The position numbers and the translations under genes are program-made. From positions 8,568,342 through 8,632,341 of the forward strand of contig OU452216.1 in NCBI GenBank assembly GCA_911728435.2: a DNA stretch of 64,000 nt, given 5' to 3'. Under the pieces are notes generated by a model, which saw nothing but the letters and a program-made list of their open reading frames with translations, made no database searches and was not told where the DNA came from. Below are positions 24,605-37,031 of the stretch, piece after piece. Origin of the DNA: Apoderus coryli. Its lineage: Eukaryota > Arthropoda > Insecta > Coleoptera > Attelabidae. Every line of letters begins with the position of its first letter. Position 1 is the first letter of the stretch.

Positions 24605-24948
24605 TATTTAATTGTTTTGACAAGATAATTATTTGAACTCTATAGAACTCCGAAGTTAATGTTATAGTACAAAATATATGTGATTACAACTACGTAGACT
24701 TTAATATTTATTTAATTAAATATTAAAAATATATTTTACCTCTAATAAAAATAGATTACTTACATATTTCTTATACAAGATTTTTATTTATTTAAAACGC
24801 CCAAACCAACCCTTAGATCCTTACCTTCAAATCGATTCCAATTGAAACATCTAGAAATGCGCAGCAGCATACTTACCCAAACATTTCAATTAAATTTGTC
24901 TTGATTTTACTTCATTTGATTAAACAAAAATCAGGAAAAATGAAAGAC

Positions 24949-24978
24949 GTTTCGGTGGGTATAAATCCCCATCATCAG
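24949..24978 (-). ncRNA. Hammerhead-ribozyme-like core (Penelope-type)
   Basis: On the minus strand CTGATGA, TGGGGATTTATACCCACC (stem II TGGG/CCCA), then GAAAC and GTC. The order of core boxes is right; stems I and III were not confirmed. Confidence 0.45.
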
Positions 24979-25449
24979 TCAAACAATCTTTAAATAATAT
25001 CACTTTATTAAAACTCCAGAGTTTATGAAACCTCTTTGTGGTCAGTAGAATAGAAGGAGTGTACTGACAACAGTGTGTTTAGTGACAGTTAAAAGTCAAA
25101 TAGACGTAGATGACATTGACATTAAGTTATGAAGTTAGTTTTTGTTTTTTTTTGAGAGAATAAAGTTGTCACTTATATTTTTGGTTTTTTTTTTAAATAA
25201 AGGACGCTTTATTTAGTAAAATAAAGCACCTGATTAAGGAAGATAAATTAGGTAAACTTTTTGACTTAATTGAATCTACATTTAAATTAAAAAAGTCAGA
25301 CTTTATTAAACATCATTAAATTACAGGAAAAAAACTAGATAAACAATCAGATATAAACATATTGTAAATAAAATATACAATTTGAAAAGTAGGCCATTCC
25401 ATCAGCTGCAAACAATGATTAAAGCTTTGCATTTAATCATTATTCACTA

Positions 25450-25469
25450 CTGATGATGAGTCTCGAAAC
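25450..25469 (+). ncRNA. Degenerate hammerhead-like core
   Basis: CTGATGA is followed by TGAGTCTC and GAAAC. The core boxes are present but stem II is reduced to 3 bp with a one-base loop, so it is unlikely to fold or cleave. It probably shares an origin with the copy at 24949-24978. Confidence 0.3.
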
Positions 25470-25559
25470 ATGTATATGCCTTTAAGAATCTAAATTAAGG
25501 ATTATATTAAATTTATTTCGTGGAGATTGGACTTTTATTTTTCATTATTAAAATATACA

Positions 25560-27720
25560 CGCGGAGGCAATTCTGAACTGGTTCTAGTTTTCTACGCTTA
25601 CGCAGTTTGCTTTTGATCGAACTACTAGTAATAGTTGCAAACAGTTTGCGGAGCATACAGAATCAGTTCGTTACCGGTTCCGAACTGATTCAACAGTAGC
25701 TTTGTTTGCGTAGACTATTCTGAACTGGTTCTATTTTCCTACGCTTACCCAGATTGCTTTTCTGCGAACATAGGGAATTAGTTCGTTACCGGTTCCGAAC
25801 CGATTGAACAGTAGCTTTGTTTGCGTAGACGATTCTGAACTGGTTTTAGCTTTCCTTGCTTGCGCAGTTTGCTTTTGATCGAACTACTAGTAATAGTTGC
25901 AAACAGTTTGCGGAGCATACGGAATCAGTTCATTACCGGTTCCTGAATAGTCTACGCAAACAAAGCTAACAGTAGCTTTGTTTGCGTAGACTATTCTGAA
26001 CTGGTTCTATTTTCTACGCTACCCAGATTGCTTTTCTGCTAACATAGGGAATTAGTTCGTTACCGGTTCCGAACCGATTCAACAGTAGCTTTGTTTGCGT
26101 AGACGATTCTGAACTGGTTTAAGCTTTCCTTGCTTGCGCAGTTTGCTTTTGATCGAACTACTAGTAATAGTTGCAAACAGTTTGCGGAGCATACGGAATC
26201 AGTTCGTTACCGGTTCCGAATTGATTCAACAGTGGCTTTGTTTGCGTAGACTATTCTGAACTGGTTCTATTTTCCTACGCTACCCAGATTGCTTTTCTGC
26301 TAACATAGGGAATTAGTTCGTTACCGGTTCCGAACCGATTCAACAGTAGCTTTGTTTGCGTAGACGATTCTGAACTGGTTTTAGCTTTCCTTGCTTGCGC
26401 AGTTTGCTTTTGATCGAACTACTAGTAATAGTTGCAAACAGTTTGCGGAGCATGCAGAATCAGTTCGTTACCGGTTCCGAACTGATTCAACAGTAGCTTT
26501 GTTTGCGTAGACTATTCTGAACTGGTTCTATTTTTCTACGCTTACCCAGTTTGCTTTTCTGCGAACATACGGAATCAGTTCGTTACCGGTTCCAAACCGA
26601 TTCAACAGTGGTTTTGCAAACAGTTTGCGTAGCATACGGAATCAGTTCGCTACCGGTTCCGAACTGATTCAACAGTGGCTTTGTTTGCGTAGACTATTCT
26701 GAACTGGTTCTATTTTTCTACGTTTACCCAGTTTGCTTTTCTGCGAACAAACGGAATCAGGTCGTTACCGGTTCCAAACCGATTCAACAGTGGTTTTGCA
26801 AACAGTTTGCGGAGCATACGGAATTAGTTGGTTACCAGTTCCGAACTGATTCCACAGTGGCTTTGTTTGCGTAGACGATTCTGAACTAGTTCTATTTTTC
26901 CACGCTTGCACATTTCTTTTGATCGAACTACTAGTCATAGTTGCAAACAGTTTGCGTAGCATACGGAATCAGTTCGTTACCGGTTCCGAACTGATTCAAC
27001 AGTGGCTTTGTTTGCGTAGACTATTCTGAACTGGTTCTATTTTTCTACGCTTACCCAGTTTGCTTTTCTGCGAACATACGGAATCAGTTCGTTACCGGTT
27101 CCAAACCGATTCAACAGTGGTTTTGCAAACAGTTTGCGTAGCATACGGAATCAGTTCGCTAACGGTTCCGAACTGATTCAACAGTAGCTCTGTTTGCGTA
27201 GACGATTCTGAACTGGTTCTAATTTTCTACGCTTGCGTAGTTTGCTTTTGATCGAACTACTAGTAATAGTTGCAAGCAGTTTGCGGAGCATGCGGAATCA
27301 GTTCGTTACCGGTTCCGAACTGATTCAACAGTGGCTTTGTTTGCGTAGACGATTCTGAACTAGTTCTATTTTTCCACGCTTGCACATTTCTTTTGATCGA
27401 ACTACTACTCATAGTTGCAAACAGTTTGCGTAGCATACGGAATCAGTTCGTTACCGGTTCCGAACTGATTCAACAGTGGTTTTGCAAAGAGTTTGCGTAG
27501 CATACGGAATCAGTTCGCTACGGGTTCCGAACTGATTCAACAGTGGCTTTGTTTGCGTAGACTATTCTGAACTGGTTCTAGTTTTCTATACTTGCGCATT
27601 TTGCTTTTCTGCGAACATACAGAATCAGTTCGTTACTGAACTGTGCTGAATGTGTTCCGAACCACGCATGCGCCTTAAAATAAGTTCGGAATCATTAAGG
27701 GATCGTTTCCGCGAACAAAG
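25560..27720. repeat. Complex satellite with ~262-bp higher-order unit and internal palindrome
   Basis: Two related subunits (about 150 and 113 bp) alternate in the first part. GATCGAACTACTAG recurs at 25615, 25877, 26151 and 26412, a period of 261-274 bp; further on the order is scrambled by deletions and duplications. Nearly every subunit has TTTGTTTGCGTAGAC and the palindrome GAATCAGTTCG - 10 bases - CGAACTGATTC, whose loop contains ACCGGT. No protein frame is conserved across units, so it is non-coding. Confidence 0.93.
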
Positions 27721-28595
27721 CTATTTGTGAACGTAGCCGTTTGAACGATATCACATGTAAACCACAATGCAATGTTGCCAGATAACTCCAAGTCTCATAC
27801 CATCACCTTATTGAGGCTTTTATTGCTTTTAAAATAATTATATTAATTAACTAAAAATAAATAAGGGTAATTGACTAAATATTTATCTATTTTCTGGTGG
27901 AAGAATATACAATTTACACTATAATATACGACATTACTTGCTTTTACCACCTTTATCGTCGCTTGTGTTTAATTTATTCTGACTGGGACTACGTTCAGGC
28001 CGTAATATACAGATGTCTTTAGCTTTTCTGGAATAAAAGCAGAAGAATTTTAACACAACACAGCAGGATTCATTCATTGATCACAAAGCTGAGGCTCATT
28101 TGACAATGAGATCTGGGCTTTCTTTAAGACTCAATGGTGGAAGAGCTACTGCAGCTCTGCAGGGAACACAATACCTGTTCCTCCGTCTTACCATCCTTTA
28201 GCCACAAGCGACCAAACTTGGATGATCTTGCCAAAGGTTTTGCAGGAGTAAAATCCAGTAACAACAAGAGCCAGAAATGCTTGTCTCAGCAAATCAGATG
28301 GCTTTACTTGGATCGTCCTTTTAAAGCCTTTATCTCATCATTGGTGATCTGCAGGCAATGTGATTCAAATTTCCGGAAAGCTTATACTATCTCGAGATAC
28401 TGAATGACAACAAGATGCATGTGGCGACATCTAGTGTGAGCAAGTAACACCATATTTATCAGGTCAGTAGAGTTGCCGGTTTCATAGTTAAAACTCACTG
28501 GTCTATTGAGCAACAACAACGCCAGATGTCGTTAAAGGGATGATTCTGTTTTAATTCGGGGGTTAGGTTAGGTTGTATGATTTTTATTTTGCGTC
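27721..28595. other. 3' flank of TMEM62; no gene seen
   Basis: Contains a moderately GC-rich block at 28080-28390 with a short plus-strand frame that I cannot assign. At 28402-28435 lies ATGACAACAAGATGCATGTG followed by GCGACATCTAGTGT, repeated at 29943-29978 inside TMEM62. Confidence 0.4.
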
Positions 28596-31500
28596 TTACC
28601 TCATTGCCTTTTCTGGAAGTGTTAGAGCGTAGTAGTAGAGAGCTGCAGCTAGAATCAACGACCAAGTCCGTAGCGGACCCAAAATGAAGGCTAAGGTACC
28701 ATAAGCTAGCCAGAACAAATAGGCCATTATCACTTGTATCGTAAACACTATCATGAATGGGAGTACAAGGGAAATTTTCTTTTTCAGTGACACTTTTTTA
28801 CCACTTTTTAACGTAATTTGTCGCACCCTATAAATGAAAAATACAGAAACGTATTAATTAATCTAGAGCACCGCAGTACGATGACGATATACCTGTGGTC
28901 TACGCAGTCAGCAATTAGAAATGTCAGCGGAATTTGGAACGAGATCAACTGAAATAAAAATGCATGCCATTCATTCCCGTATGAAGTTGTTGGTTATATT
29001 CTTCCTTACCTGAATAAATCCATAAGCGTAAGTAAAAGATCCCGGTAAGAATGACCCATTAACAAAAATACCCCATGCAAAAATTACACCTAAATGGTCT
29101 TCTACAACGTATCCAATCGACCATGGTCCAAATGCCAAGTATGCGGGATAGATGATGAACGGCCAAAACAGCCCATCAACCGTGGTAAGCAACCACACTT
29201 TTCGTAAACAATTCCGAAGACAGTTGCCTATGAGATTTGGTCTGCCTATTTTGCCCTCTGAAAGTGTAAGCTTCCTTCAAATATTTTACATCAAAAACCA
29301 ATGCTTAATTGGCTGCAGCATCTTTACTTACTTGCCACTAAAATGTGTAAATATCGCAATAAACACAATGGCACAATATATGCGGCCAGAGTTGTCAAAA
29401 ACATGCCTTGAAACTAAAACAGACAACATAATGAAGAGCTTATACCACAGTATAATAAATAATACAGTATTCTAACTCTCCGCTTGCGAGGCGTCCTGCG
29501 CATCTCGTCGCGCATGCCGCCATTATGGGTTAAAACGTCACAATAGACGTGTTTAATATATAGTTCATTGTCGGCGTGTACGAGATAAATAAATATTGTG
29601 TTTGTAATCTAATTCTGTGTTTGTGAGAATTAAAAGGATTTTATTTTTATTAACGTGTTTTGTGATTAATACAATGAACAATCAGGGAGGACATGTATGG
29701 GAACAGGATTCAGTTGATGCAGAATTCAGGCACCCGGCTTGTATGTGGAATTCGTAGAAGTGAAAGAGGCTAGCGCTAAGATTAAGGAAATCGGCTGGTT
29801 AAGAATGAAACAACGTCGGATTTTCATTCACTAATTTTGATTAATAAAATCATCAGACGGAAATAGTCGGAATGTGATGAAAGATTGAAGTTCCGGGGAT
29901 CTGTGTATGATGTGAATATTATTATACTAGCACGAGGTACCGAATGACAACAAGATGTATGTGGCGACATCTAGTGTAGCCAGGTCTTTTCCTTTTGTTA
30001 TTTCATGTGATTTTGGGGTCATTTCGGAGTCAAGTTGATTGCTCTGTAAGGGGGAAACTGTTGGGTTGTTTTTGGAGAGTCAATGAGGGACGATGACAAC
30101 AGTGGAGATAGGTTTCGGTTAACTTACCACTGAGCTCGCATTTGACATTAACGCGATCCTTGGCAAAATATGAAATGATAATCTAGTGCCGTCCAAGGAG
30201 AACGGTTGCGAATCAGTCTTCTCTCTACCATCAATATCTTTAACATAAACCTACAACAATATTGACTAGTCCAGACGAATTAATCCATAAAAAAAAGTTA
30301 GCGTGCCTGTTGTTTACCTCAATTTTATGCAGACCCTCGTCATACACTGTTGGATCCCAACTGGTCACATACAAAGGTTTTTCCACTAAGCGACAATCCA
30401 GCCAACTACCGCCATTTATCCGAACACGAACGGTTTGAATGGCTGACAAGGAGAAGGCCAGGACTCTTTAATATATTAGAAAAACAGTTATTAAACTTCA
30501 GCATGAAGGAGAATATGGTTTTACCACCCACCTAATATGACTAGAGCGTTTCAAGTTATCCAAATTCTCCTTTAGTGGATTTACAAATAGAGCATGTTTT
30601 GGATTTGTTATTAGAGCTACGGGCCATTCCCTGTGGTGCACATCGACAAACGATAAGAGACCATGGTCAATCGCCATTATTCTGTACCTATCAAATTAAA
30701 AAATAAATAAATATTATACAGTTTTCACCTTCGGAATCCTGTAAATACTAGCCAAAACTGGCTCTAAAATGGGGCAATTTTTTTCGTACTACGTCATGCA
30801 ACCTTGATGGTCTGAGCTCTCTTGGTGCCTTCATCAACATGGACTTAACATTGCTCCAATTATATTCGGTCGTGGCCCAGATGGAACCTTCTCGACTGTG
30901 AACACTGGAGTTTTGTTTCGAACTCTTAGCGTATGTAGGTTCAAAATGAGTGGGTCTGCACTGGACCCTCCACTACGACCACCGAGGGCCTATATTTCAT
31001 CGTTCAGCCCCTTCTCATGCCAGAGAGTCAGCTAGTTCATTCCCCTTTAGACGACAGTGGCCAGGGATCCAGATCACAGTCAGGTTATTGTTTCCTTCGA
31101 AATTGGAGAGTCAGTTTTCGCAAATCCACACTGTTCTTGATGAGTTTAGGGCCTTCTCTTGCCACAGAGTTGGCTATTTCACTCCCATTTAGACAAGAGT
31201 GGTCAGGGAATCAGACCAGAGGCAGATTATTGTTTCTTCCGCTATTGGAGTCAGATTTAGCAAATCCACACTGTTCTTGATGAGTTTAGGGCCTTCTCTT
31301 GCCACAGAGTTGGCTATTTCACTCCCATTTAGACAAGAGTGGTCAGGGAATCAGACCAGAGGCAGATTATTGTTTCTTCCGCTATTGGAGTCAGATTTAG
31401 CAAATCCACACTGTTCTTGATGAGTTTAGGGCCTTCTCTTGCCACAGAGTCGGCTATTTCAATCCCCTTCAGACCAGAGTGGCCAGGGATTCAGACCAGA

Positions 31501-34500
31501 GTCAAATTATTGTTTCTTCCGATATTGGAGAGTCAGATTTAGCAAATCCACACTGTTCTTGATGAGTTTAGGGCCTTCTCTTGCCACAGAGTTGGCTATT
31601 TCACTCCCATTTAGACAAGAGTGGCCAGGGATTCAGACCAGAGTCAGATTATTGTTTCTTCCAATATTGGAGAGTCAGATTTAGCAAATCCACACTGTTC
31701 TTGATGAGTTTAGGGCCTTCTCTTGCCACAGAGTCGGCTATTTCAATCCCCTTCAGACCAGAGTGGCCAGGGATTCAGACCAGAGTCAAATTATTGTTTC
31801 TTCCGATATTGGAGAGTCAGATTTAGCAAATCCACACTGTTCTTGATGAGTTTAGGGCCTTCTCTTGCCACAGAGTTGGCTATTTCACTCCCATTTAGAC
31901 AAGAGTGGCCAGGGATTCAGACCAGAGTCAGATTATTGTTTCTTCCAATATTGGAGAGTCAGATTTAGCAAATCCACACTGTTCTTGATGAGTTTAGGGC
32001 CTTCTCTTGCCACAGAGTCGGCTATTTCAATCCCCTTCAGACCAGAGTGGCCAGGGATTCAGACCAGAGTCAAATTATTGTTTCTTCCGATATTGGAGAG
32101 TCAGATTTAGCAAATCCACACTGCTCTTGATGAGTTTAGGGCCTTTATTGCCTTCTCTTGACACGGAGTCGGCTATTTCAATCTTCCTCAGACCAGAGGG
32201 GCCAGGGATTCAGACCAGAGTCAGATTATTGTTTCTTCCGATATTGGAGAGTCGGTTTTAACAATTCCACACTGTTCTTGACGAGCTTAGGGCCTTTATT
32301 GTCCTGTCTTGTCACAGAGTCGGCTTTTTCAATCCCCTTCAGACCAGAGTGGCCAGAAATCCAGACCAGAGTCAGATTATTGTTTCTTCCGATATTGGAG
32401 AGTCGGTTTTAACAATTCCACACTGTTCTTGATGAGCTTAGGGCCTTTATTGCCCTGTCTTGTCACAAAGTCGGCTTTTTCAATCCCCTTCAGACCAGAG
32501 TGGCCAGGGATTCAGACCAGAGTCAGATTATTGTTTCTTCCGAAATTGGAGAATCAGATTTAGCAATTCCACACTGTTCTTGATGAGTTTAGGGCCTTTA
32601 TTGCGTTCTCTTGACACGGAGTCGGCTATTTCAATCTTCCTCAGACCAGAGTGGCCAGGTATCCAGACCAGAGGCAGGTTATTGTTTTTTCCGATTTAGG
32701 AGAGTCAGATTTAGCAAATCCACACTGTTCTTGATGAGTTTAGGGCCTTTATTGCCCTGTCTTGTCACAGAGTCGGCTTTTTCAATCCCCTTCAGACCAG
32801 AGTGGCCAGGGATTCAGACCAGAGTCAGATTATTGTTTCTTCCGAAATTGGAGAATCAGATTTAGCAATTCCACACTGTTCTTGATGAGTTTAGGGCCTT
32901 TATTGCCTTCTCTTGACACGGAGTCGGCTATTTCAATCTTCCTCAGACCAGAGTGGCCAGGTATCCAGACCAGAGGCAGGTTATTGTTTTTTCCGATTTA
33001 GGAGAGTCAGATTTAGCAAATCCACACTGTTCTTGATGAGTTTAGGGCCTTTATTGCCCTGTCTTGTCACAGAGTCGGCTTTTTCAATCCCCTTCAGACC
33101 AGAGTGGCCAGGGATTCAGACCAGAGTCAGATTATTGTTTCTTCCGAAATTGGAGAATCAGATTTAGCAATTCCACACTGTTCTTGATGAGTTTAGGGCC
33201 TTTATTGCCTTCTCTTGACACGGAGTCGGCTATTTCAATCTTCCTCAGACCAGAGTGGCCAGGTATCCAGACCAGAGGCAGGTTATTGTTTTTTCCGATT
33301 TAGGAGAGTCAGATTTAGCAAATCCACACTGTTCTTGATGAGTTTAGGGCCTTTATTGCCCTGTCTTGTCACAAAGTCGGCTTTTTCAATCCCCTTCAGA
33401 CCAGAGTGGCCAGAAATCCAGACCAGAGTCAGATTATTGTTTCTTCCGATATTGGAGAGTCGGTTTTAACAATTCCACACTGTTCTTGATGAGCTTAGGG
33501 CCTTTATTGCCCTGTCTTGTCACAAAGTCGGCTTTTTCAATCCCCTTCAGACCAGAGTGGCCAGGGATTCAGACCAGAGTCAGATTATTGTTTCTTCCGA
33601 AATTGGAGAATCAGATTTAGCAATTCCACACTGTTCTTGATGAGTTTAGGGCCTTTATTGCCTTCTCTTGACACGGAGTCGGCTATTTCAATCCCCTTCA
33701 GACCAGAGTGGCCAGAAATCCAGACCAGAGGCAGATTATTGTAACTCCTGATATTGGAGAGTCAATTTTAACAATTTCACACTCTTCTTGATAAGCTTAG
33801 CACCTTTATTGCTGCTTGGCTATCAGAGTGATCCTGCTCGAGCACACAGATCAATGCCCAGAACTTCTGCCTGGAATACAGTAACGCGAGAACCCAGAAA
33901 TTAGGAAAATTTTCTCTTGGGTCTTCTTCCGTGAACTTCAGCTCCAGCACCTGCAATAGTCCGCACTTTGCTACTCTTCAATCTTCGCATAACCAGTTTT
34001 GGAATCAATTTTGTCTCTTACTGTCCTCAATGGCCTGGCAGACCGCGTATCATTGCCATCTGCTGTTTTTGACCGCTAGTTTGTGTTTTCCTTGAGCAAT
34101 CCTCATCAATCTCGCTACCGCACAACTTTTTAAACCAAAACAAACAAACTTGCTGTGAATAAATGGGACTTACGCGCGATTATCCTTCCAATCACCCAAT
34201 TCCAGCTCAAGAAATCCTTGTTTTTGTAACGCATACATTTTCGGCACCAAACCACCCAAAGTGTGTAAATGTCCACAAACATAGACTAAACTATGCTCGT
34301 CTCTACTAATTATCTGTCGAATACTCTCATTTCCCGATGAGAGAATACACGACGTGGGAAAATGCCCAAACCAAACCGTATAATTGCTTCCAGAACTGTG
34401 AGCTTTCTCAATCAACAGGTTCAGTTGGTCAACTTCCGGTTGATCAACCATTCCAACGAAGTTAAATGGCCGTCGCGGTCCTGGAAAGTGTCATTAACTC

Positions 34501-35217
34501 AATCCTTTCATCCATAATAATATATTTAAGTAAGTACCTGGTTCTAAGCAGGCATCCACAGCTACAAATGAGTACAAAACACTTCCTTTCCTAATTTGCG
34601 TCAAATATGATCGAGGATGCACTTTTCCTTGTATTGAAAAATTGGTGTAGTAATTTTGTTTTGAATTCACGTTAGCCACGTTAAAATTGTCTGAAAACAA
34701 CAAATGCAACTTGTTTTGTTTGTTTTGAAACTTACTTACCATGATTGCCTCGAATATCCAACCACACAGTATAGTCTTTCCTCAAATATTCCCCGACAAT
34801 ATCTCTATAATGTCGCCATTCTTCTTCATACTGCTGAGATCCGATGGTATCCTTGGTTTTAGCATCGGTAAGATCACCAGAAGCCAATACTACACTAGGT
34901 TTAATACTACTGATTGTGTAATGACAGAATTCTTTGAACTCAGTTATTCTATGAGGGTCCTGGAATATGCTGATGTGGATATCTGATACCTACAAATAAT
35001 TCTCCAATTGCTACTTGCTGATAAATTGGAATGAACCCCTTACTTGTACAAACCAAATCAAATTGTCGAATTTATCAGCAACTTTCACAAAATTCTCCTT
35101 CATATATTTGTCGGGACTTAATGCACTTGTGCTTAATAAATTAGCAACATTTGCAAAAAATACAGACAGCATTACCATTGAGAAAAAGACACCGAAAGCC
35201 GTTTTAGAAATATTCAT
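28596..35217 (-). CDS. TMEM62: TMEM62-type metallophosphoesterase with C-terminal membrane domain
   Basis: Multi-pass membrane protein with a calcineurin-like metallophosphoesterase domain; the substrate is unknown for the family. Eleven coding exons, in order: 35044-35217, 34740-34989, 34538-34690, 34174-34480, 30532-30687, 30318-30465, 30128-30250, 29332-29413, 29010-29257, 28893-28948, 28596-28827. Total 1929 nt, 642 aa, close to the human protein's length; all phases agree. A hydrophobic N-terminus (~6-28) acts as signal anchor. The metal-binding motifs are complete: SDIH (60-63), GDLTD (96-100), GNHD (139-142, split by intron 2), GHF (231-233), CGHLH (261-265). Later exons encode the C-terminal membrane segments, with GIFVNGSFLPGS and YGTLAFILGPLRTW strongly family-like. 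The last codons ATGAG/GTAAGA could also be read as a donor to one more exon, but length favours the TAA at 28596. Intron 4 (30688-34173) carries the RNase H minisatellite. Confidence 0.92.
29470..29760 (+). other. Possible start of a retroelement, in TMEM62 intron 7 (antisense)
   Basis: A GC-richer block with CG dinucleotides (29475-29530) is followed by a leader and an ATG at 29673. The short peptide from it begins MNNQGGHVWEQDS and stops after 27 codons. The layout resembles the 5' end of a LINE or the promoter of a small gene, but no domain is visible. Confidence 0.2.
29925..29985 (+). repeat. Dispersed repeat copy (matches 28389-28445)
   Basis: ATGACAACAAGATGTATGTG followed by GCGACATCTAGTGT is shared with 28402-28435 in the same orientation. 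It is a short fragment of an unidentified repeat. Confidence 0.6.
30950..33790 (-). repeat. Minisatellite made from a LINE RNase H fragment (140/142/151-bp units, ~19 copies)
   Basis: The unit contains CCACACTGTTCTTGATGAG and CAGACCAGAGTGGCCAG. Units are 140 bp (31120-31440), 142 bp (31440-32150) and 151 bp (32150-33770). Variants alternate, giving 284-bp and 302-bp dimers; the units from 32460, 32762 and 33064 are near-identical, as are those from 32611, 32913 and 33215. On the minus strand a unit translates as LTLVxIPGHSGLKGIEIA then DSVAREGPKLIKNSVDLL, the C-terminal half of RNase H from I/R1/LOA-type LINEs (WxPGHxGxxGNExAD). The Trp codon is TGA in most units, but the outermost copy (31020-31110) keeps IWIPGHC and GNELADSLA. 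Plus-strand frames within it are by-products. It lies in TMEM62 intron 4. Confidence 0.9.
33800..34100 (-). pseudogene. LINE RNase H N-terminal remnant next to the minisatellite
   Basis: The minus strand reads GAGAEVHGRRPKRKFS then VTVFQAEVLGIDLCAR, the part of RNase H with the catalytic Glu. It directly precedes the tandem array in the same orientation. The array is therefore an expansion inside a single LINE copy inserted in TMEM62 intron 4. Stops and frameshifts show the copy is dead. Confidence 0.65.
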
Positions 35218-36988
35218 CCTCCCTATTGTTTACATCAACCAAAGATTATATTGTATTTGTTCTTCTTCACATGATTAATTTACAATTACAATTGATCCTA
35301 AAGAACATCATAGAACTGTACTAATTAGTTATATAAATAAAATAATAAGTACAAACAAATTTACTTAGAATTTTCAGCCTGACATTGACATTTTCAATAT
35401 TCGCACTTTGTTTACTGAATTATTTATTGAACACAGCAAAAACGTTTATATGACGCACATCAGCTGTTTTGCTTTTAAACGAGGAAAAAAGTATCAAAAG
35501 ATTCCTGTAATTGTACTGAATGTAAAGTTACAGAGACATGTAAAGAATCAATGAACCTATTTAAAAGAAGATTTCTGTATTCTCTCGTCGACGTACAATA
35601 TTCAATCAACGATTCTATGGTCGGAGGCCATTGATGCAGTTCGGTAACTCATTGGTAGGTAGCGCTTCTTACGTGTTTAGCGGAGAGGTCGAGAGATGTC
35701 TCTACATGTACCCATTTTTTATAATATAATCGATACAATATATGACCTGCGTAACAAACCAGAATTTTAATAATAATTATTAGTGTAATATTTTCATTAT
35801 TTAAAATAAACTAACCACAATATGCAAAAATTAGGAAAAAAATATTGCCAGAGCTGGGATTCGAACCCAGAACCTTCCGCATGCGAAGCGTACGCTCAAT
35901 CAATGACGCCAAAATCTTATACATTGCAACTGGTGAAATTCTAAACGCAATTTTCTCGAGAATTATGCGACAAATATCAAAAGTAACATTATATCGGTGA
36001 AAAGCAGATAAAATTACTTTAAAATGATCGACCCCTACTGATATATGAAAATTTGGCTGTTGTGTCCATCTCTATCACAGGGCTAAAGCGATTTCAACCT
36101 AGGGTTCCCCCACATTGGTACACCAAAATTTATCGTGGAAGAATACACACAGACAGACTTTCATCTGGAAATGGTCTTAGTCGTCTCGTGGGGCTTCAAA
36201 ATGGTAATATCCGTCTTTATCTAATTTTTTTTGCTGAATTGACTGTTATATGAGTGTAATAACGAGTTCTATCTCCAAGGATGTATGCTAAAAGCTAAAA
36301 ACTTTAATAGCAACAATTAACTTAGGATTCTTAAATAGAAATGCATACATCTATTAAATTTAATGTGAATTCTTATCAAAAACCCATTTAAAAGGCTTAA
36401 CGATCGTTTAATCAAGTGTTTTTAGGAGGTCTTCTTAAAATCAAAGACGAGAGAATAAAAAGGCACTATAGGTAAGTATAATAAAACTAAACAAAATATA
36501 TGTCCATTATATATACTTTTTTATACGCAGCGATAAAGCCACCTTATATTAATGTGATGGGATTTCTACGAAATCCGCTTACATATCCCATTCAATACAT
36601 ACCGCGATCCTAAATATCCTTAAAATAAAGAACTGTCGAAATGTTTTTCACTGATTGAAAGAGCGTGTCATCAACTGTGGGAAACACATTGAGCATGAAG
36701 TAATGGGGCATTGTCAAATGTTAGTTTTATTAGCACCGTTGCCAAATTTAAGTCTAAATTCCAAATAGGTACATTTTGACGGCAATGAAAATCAAAAACT
36801 CTTTCGTTATGACGCTGTCACTTACCAGTTTAATATTATTATTAACAAGGGCGTTTAAACAGTATATATACATATATATATATATATATAAATTGTTGAA
36901 TAATTATTTGGCTAGTTTATTAAATATTGCTTGAGATGTTTTTGGGGAATCTGCCTGTATACTATTATGAAATAAAACTCTTGTTTAC
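35218..36988. other. Upstream flank of TMEM62; no gene seen
   Basis: Probably contains the TMEM62 promoter (near 35220-35420), but no clear TATA or initiator was fixed. Beyond that only a tRNA-like fragment (35852-35925) and a (TA)n tract at 36866-36890. Confidence 0.4.
35852..35925 (-). repeat. tRNA-like sequence, probably a SINE head or tRNA remnant
   Basis: The minus strand has a perfect T-arm (CTGGG TTCGAAT CCCAG, a pol III B box). Before it is an anticodon-like hairpin (TACGC TTCGCAT GCGGA, anticodon CGC if real), and 5' of that a weak A box (TGGCGTCATTGA). A T-run follows the 3' end. The 5' strand of the acceptor stem is missing (no partner for CTCTGGC), so it is not a functional tRNA gene. 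Confidence 0.45.
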
Positions 36989-36996
36989 ATGCCAAG

Positions 36997-37031
36997 CTTT
37001 CGGAAATTTATTTACTTGTTTCCTTCTTCAG
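36997..37031 (-). ncRNA. Penelope-type hammerhead-like motif
   Basis: The minus strand has CTGAAGA, then stem II GGAAA...TTTCC around an 11-13 base loop, then GAAAG and CTTGGCAT. The combination CTGAAGAAGG...CCGAAAGCTTGG is familiar from Penelope-like element termini in many animals. The cleavage site was not established. Confidence 0.5.

Noticed and set aside
28134..28403. Plus-strand frame downstream of TMEM62
   Set aside because: No domain, no splice context, and overlaps a dispersed repeat.
28561..28580. GGTTAGGTTAGG, insect telomere-like repeat
   Set aside because: Only two to three units; no array.
31017..33744. A chain of overlapping plus-strand frames of ~80 aa (QSGQGFRPES...)
   Set aside because: They are antisense to the RNase H-derived minisatellite; unit lengths are not multiples of three, so no continuous protein exists.
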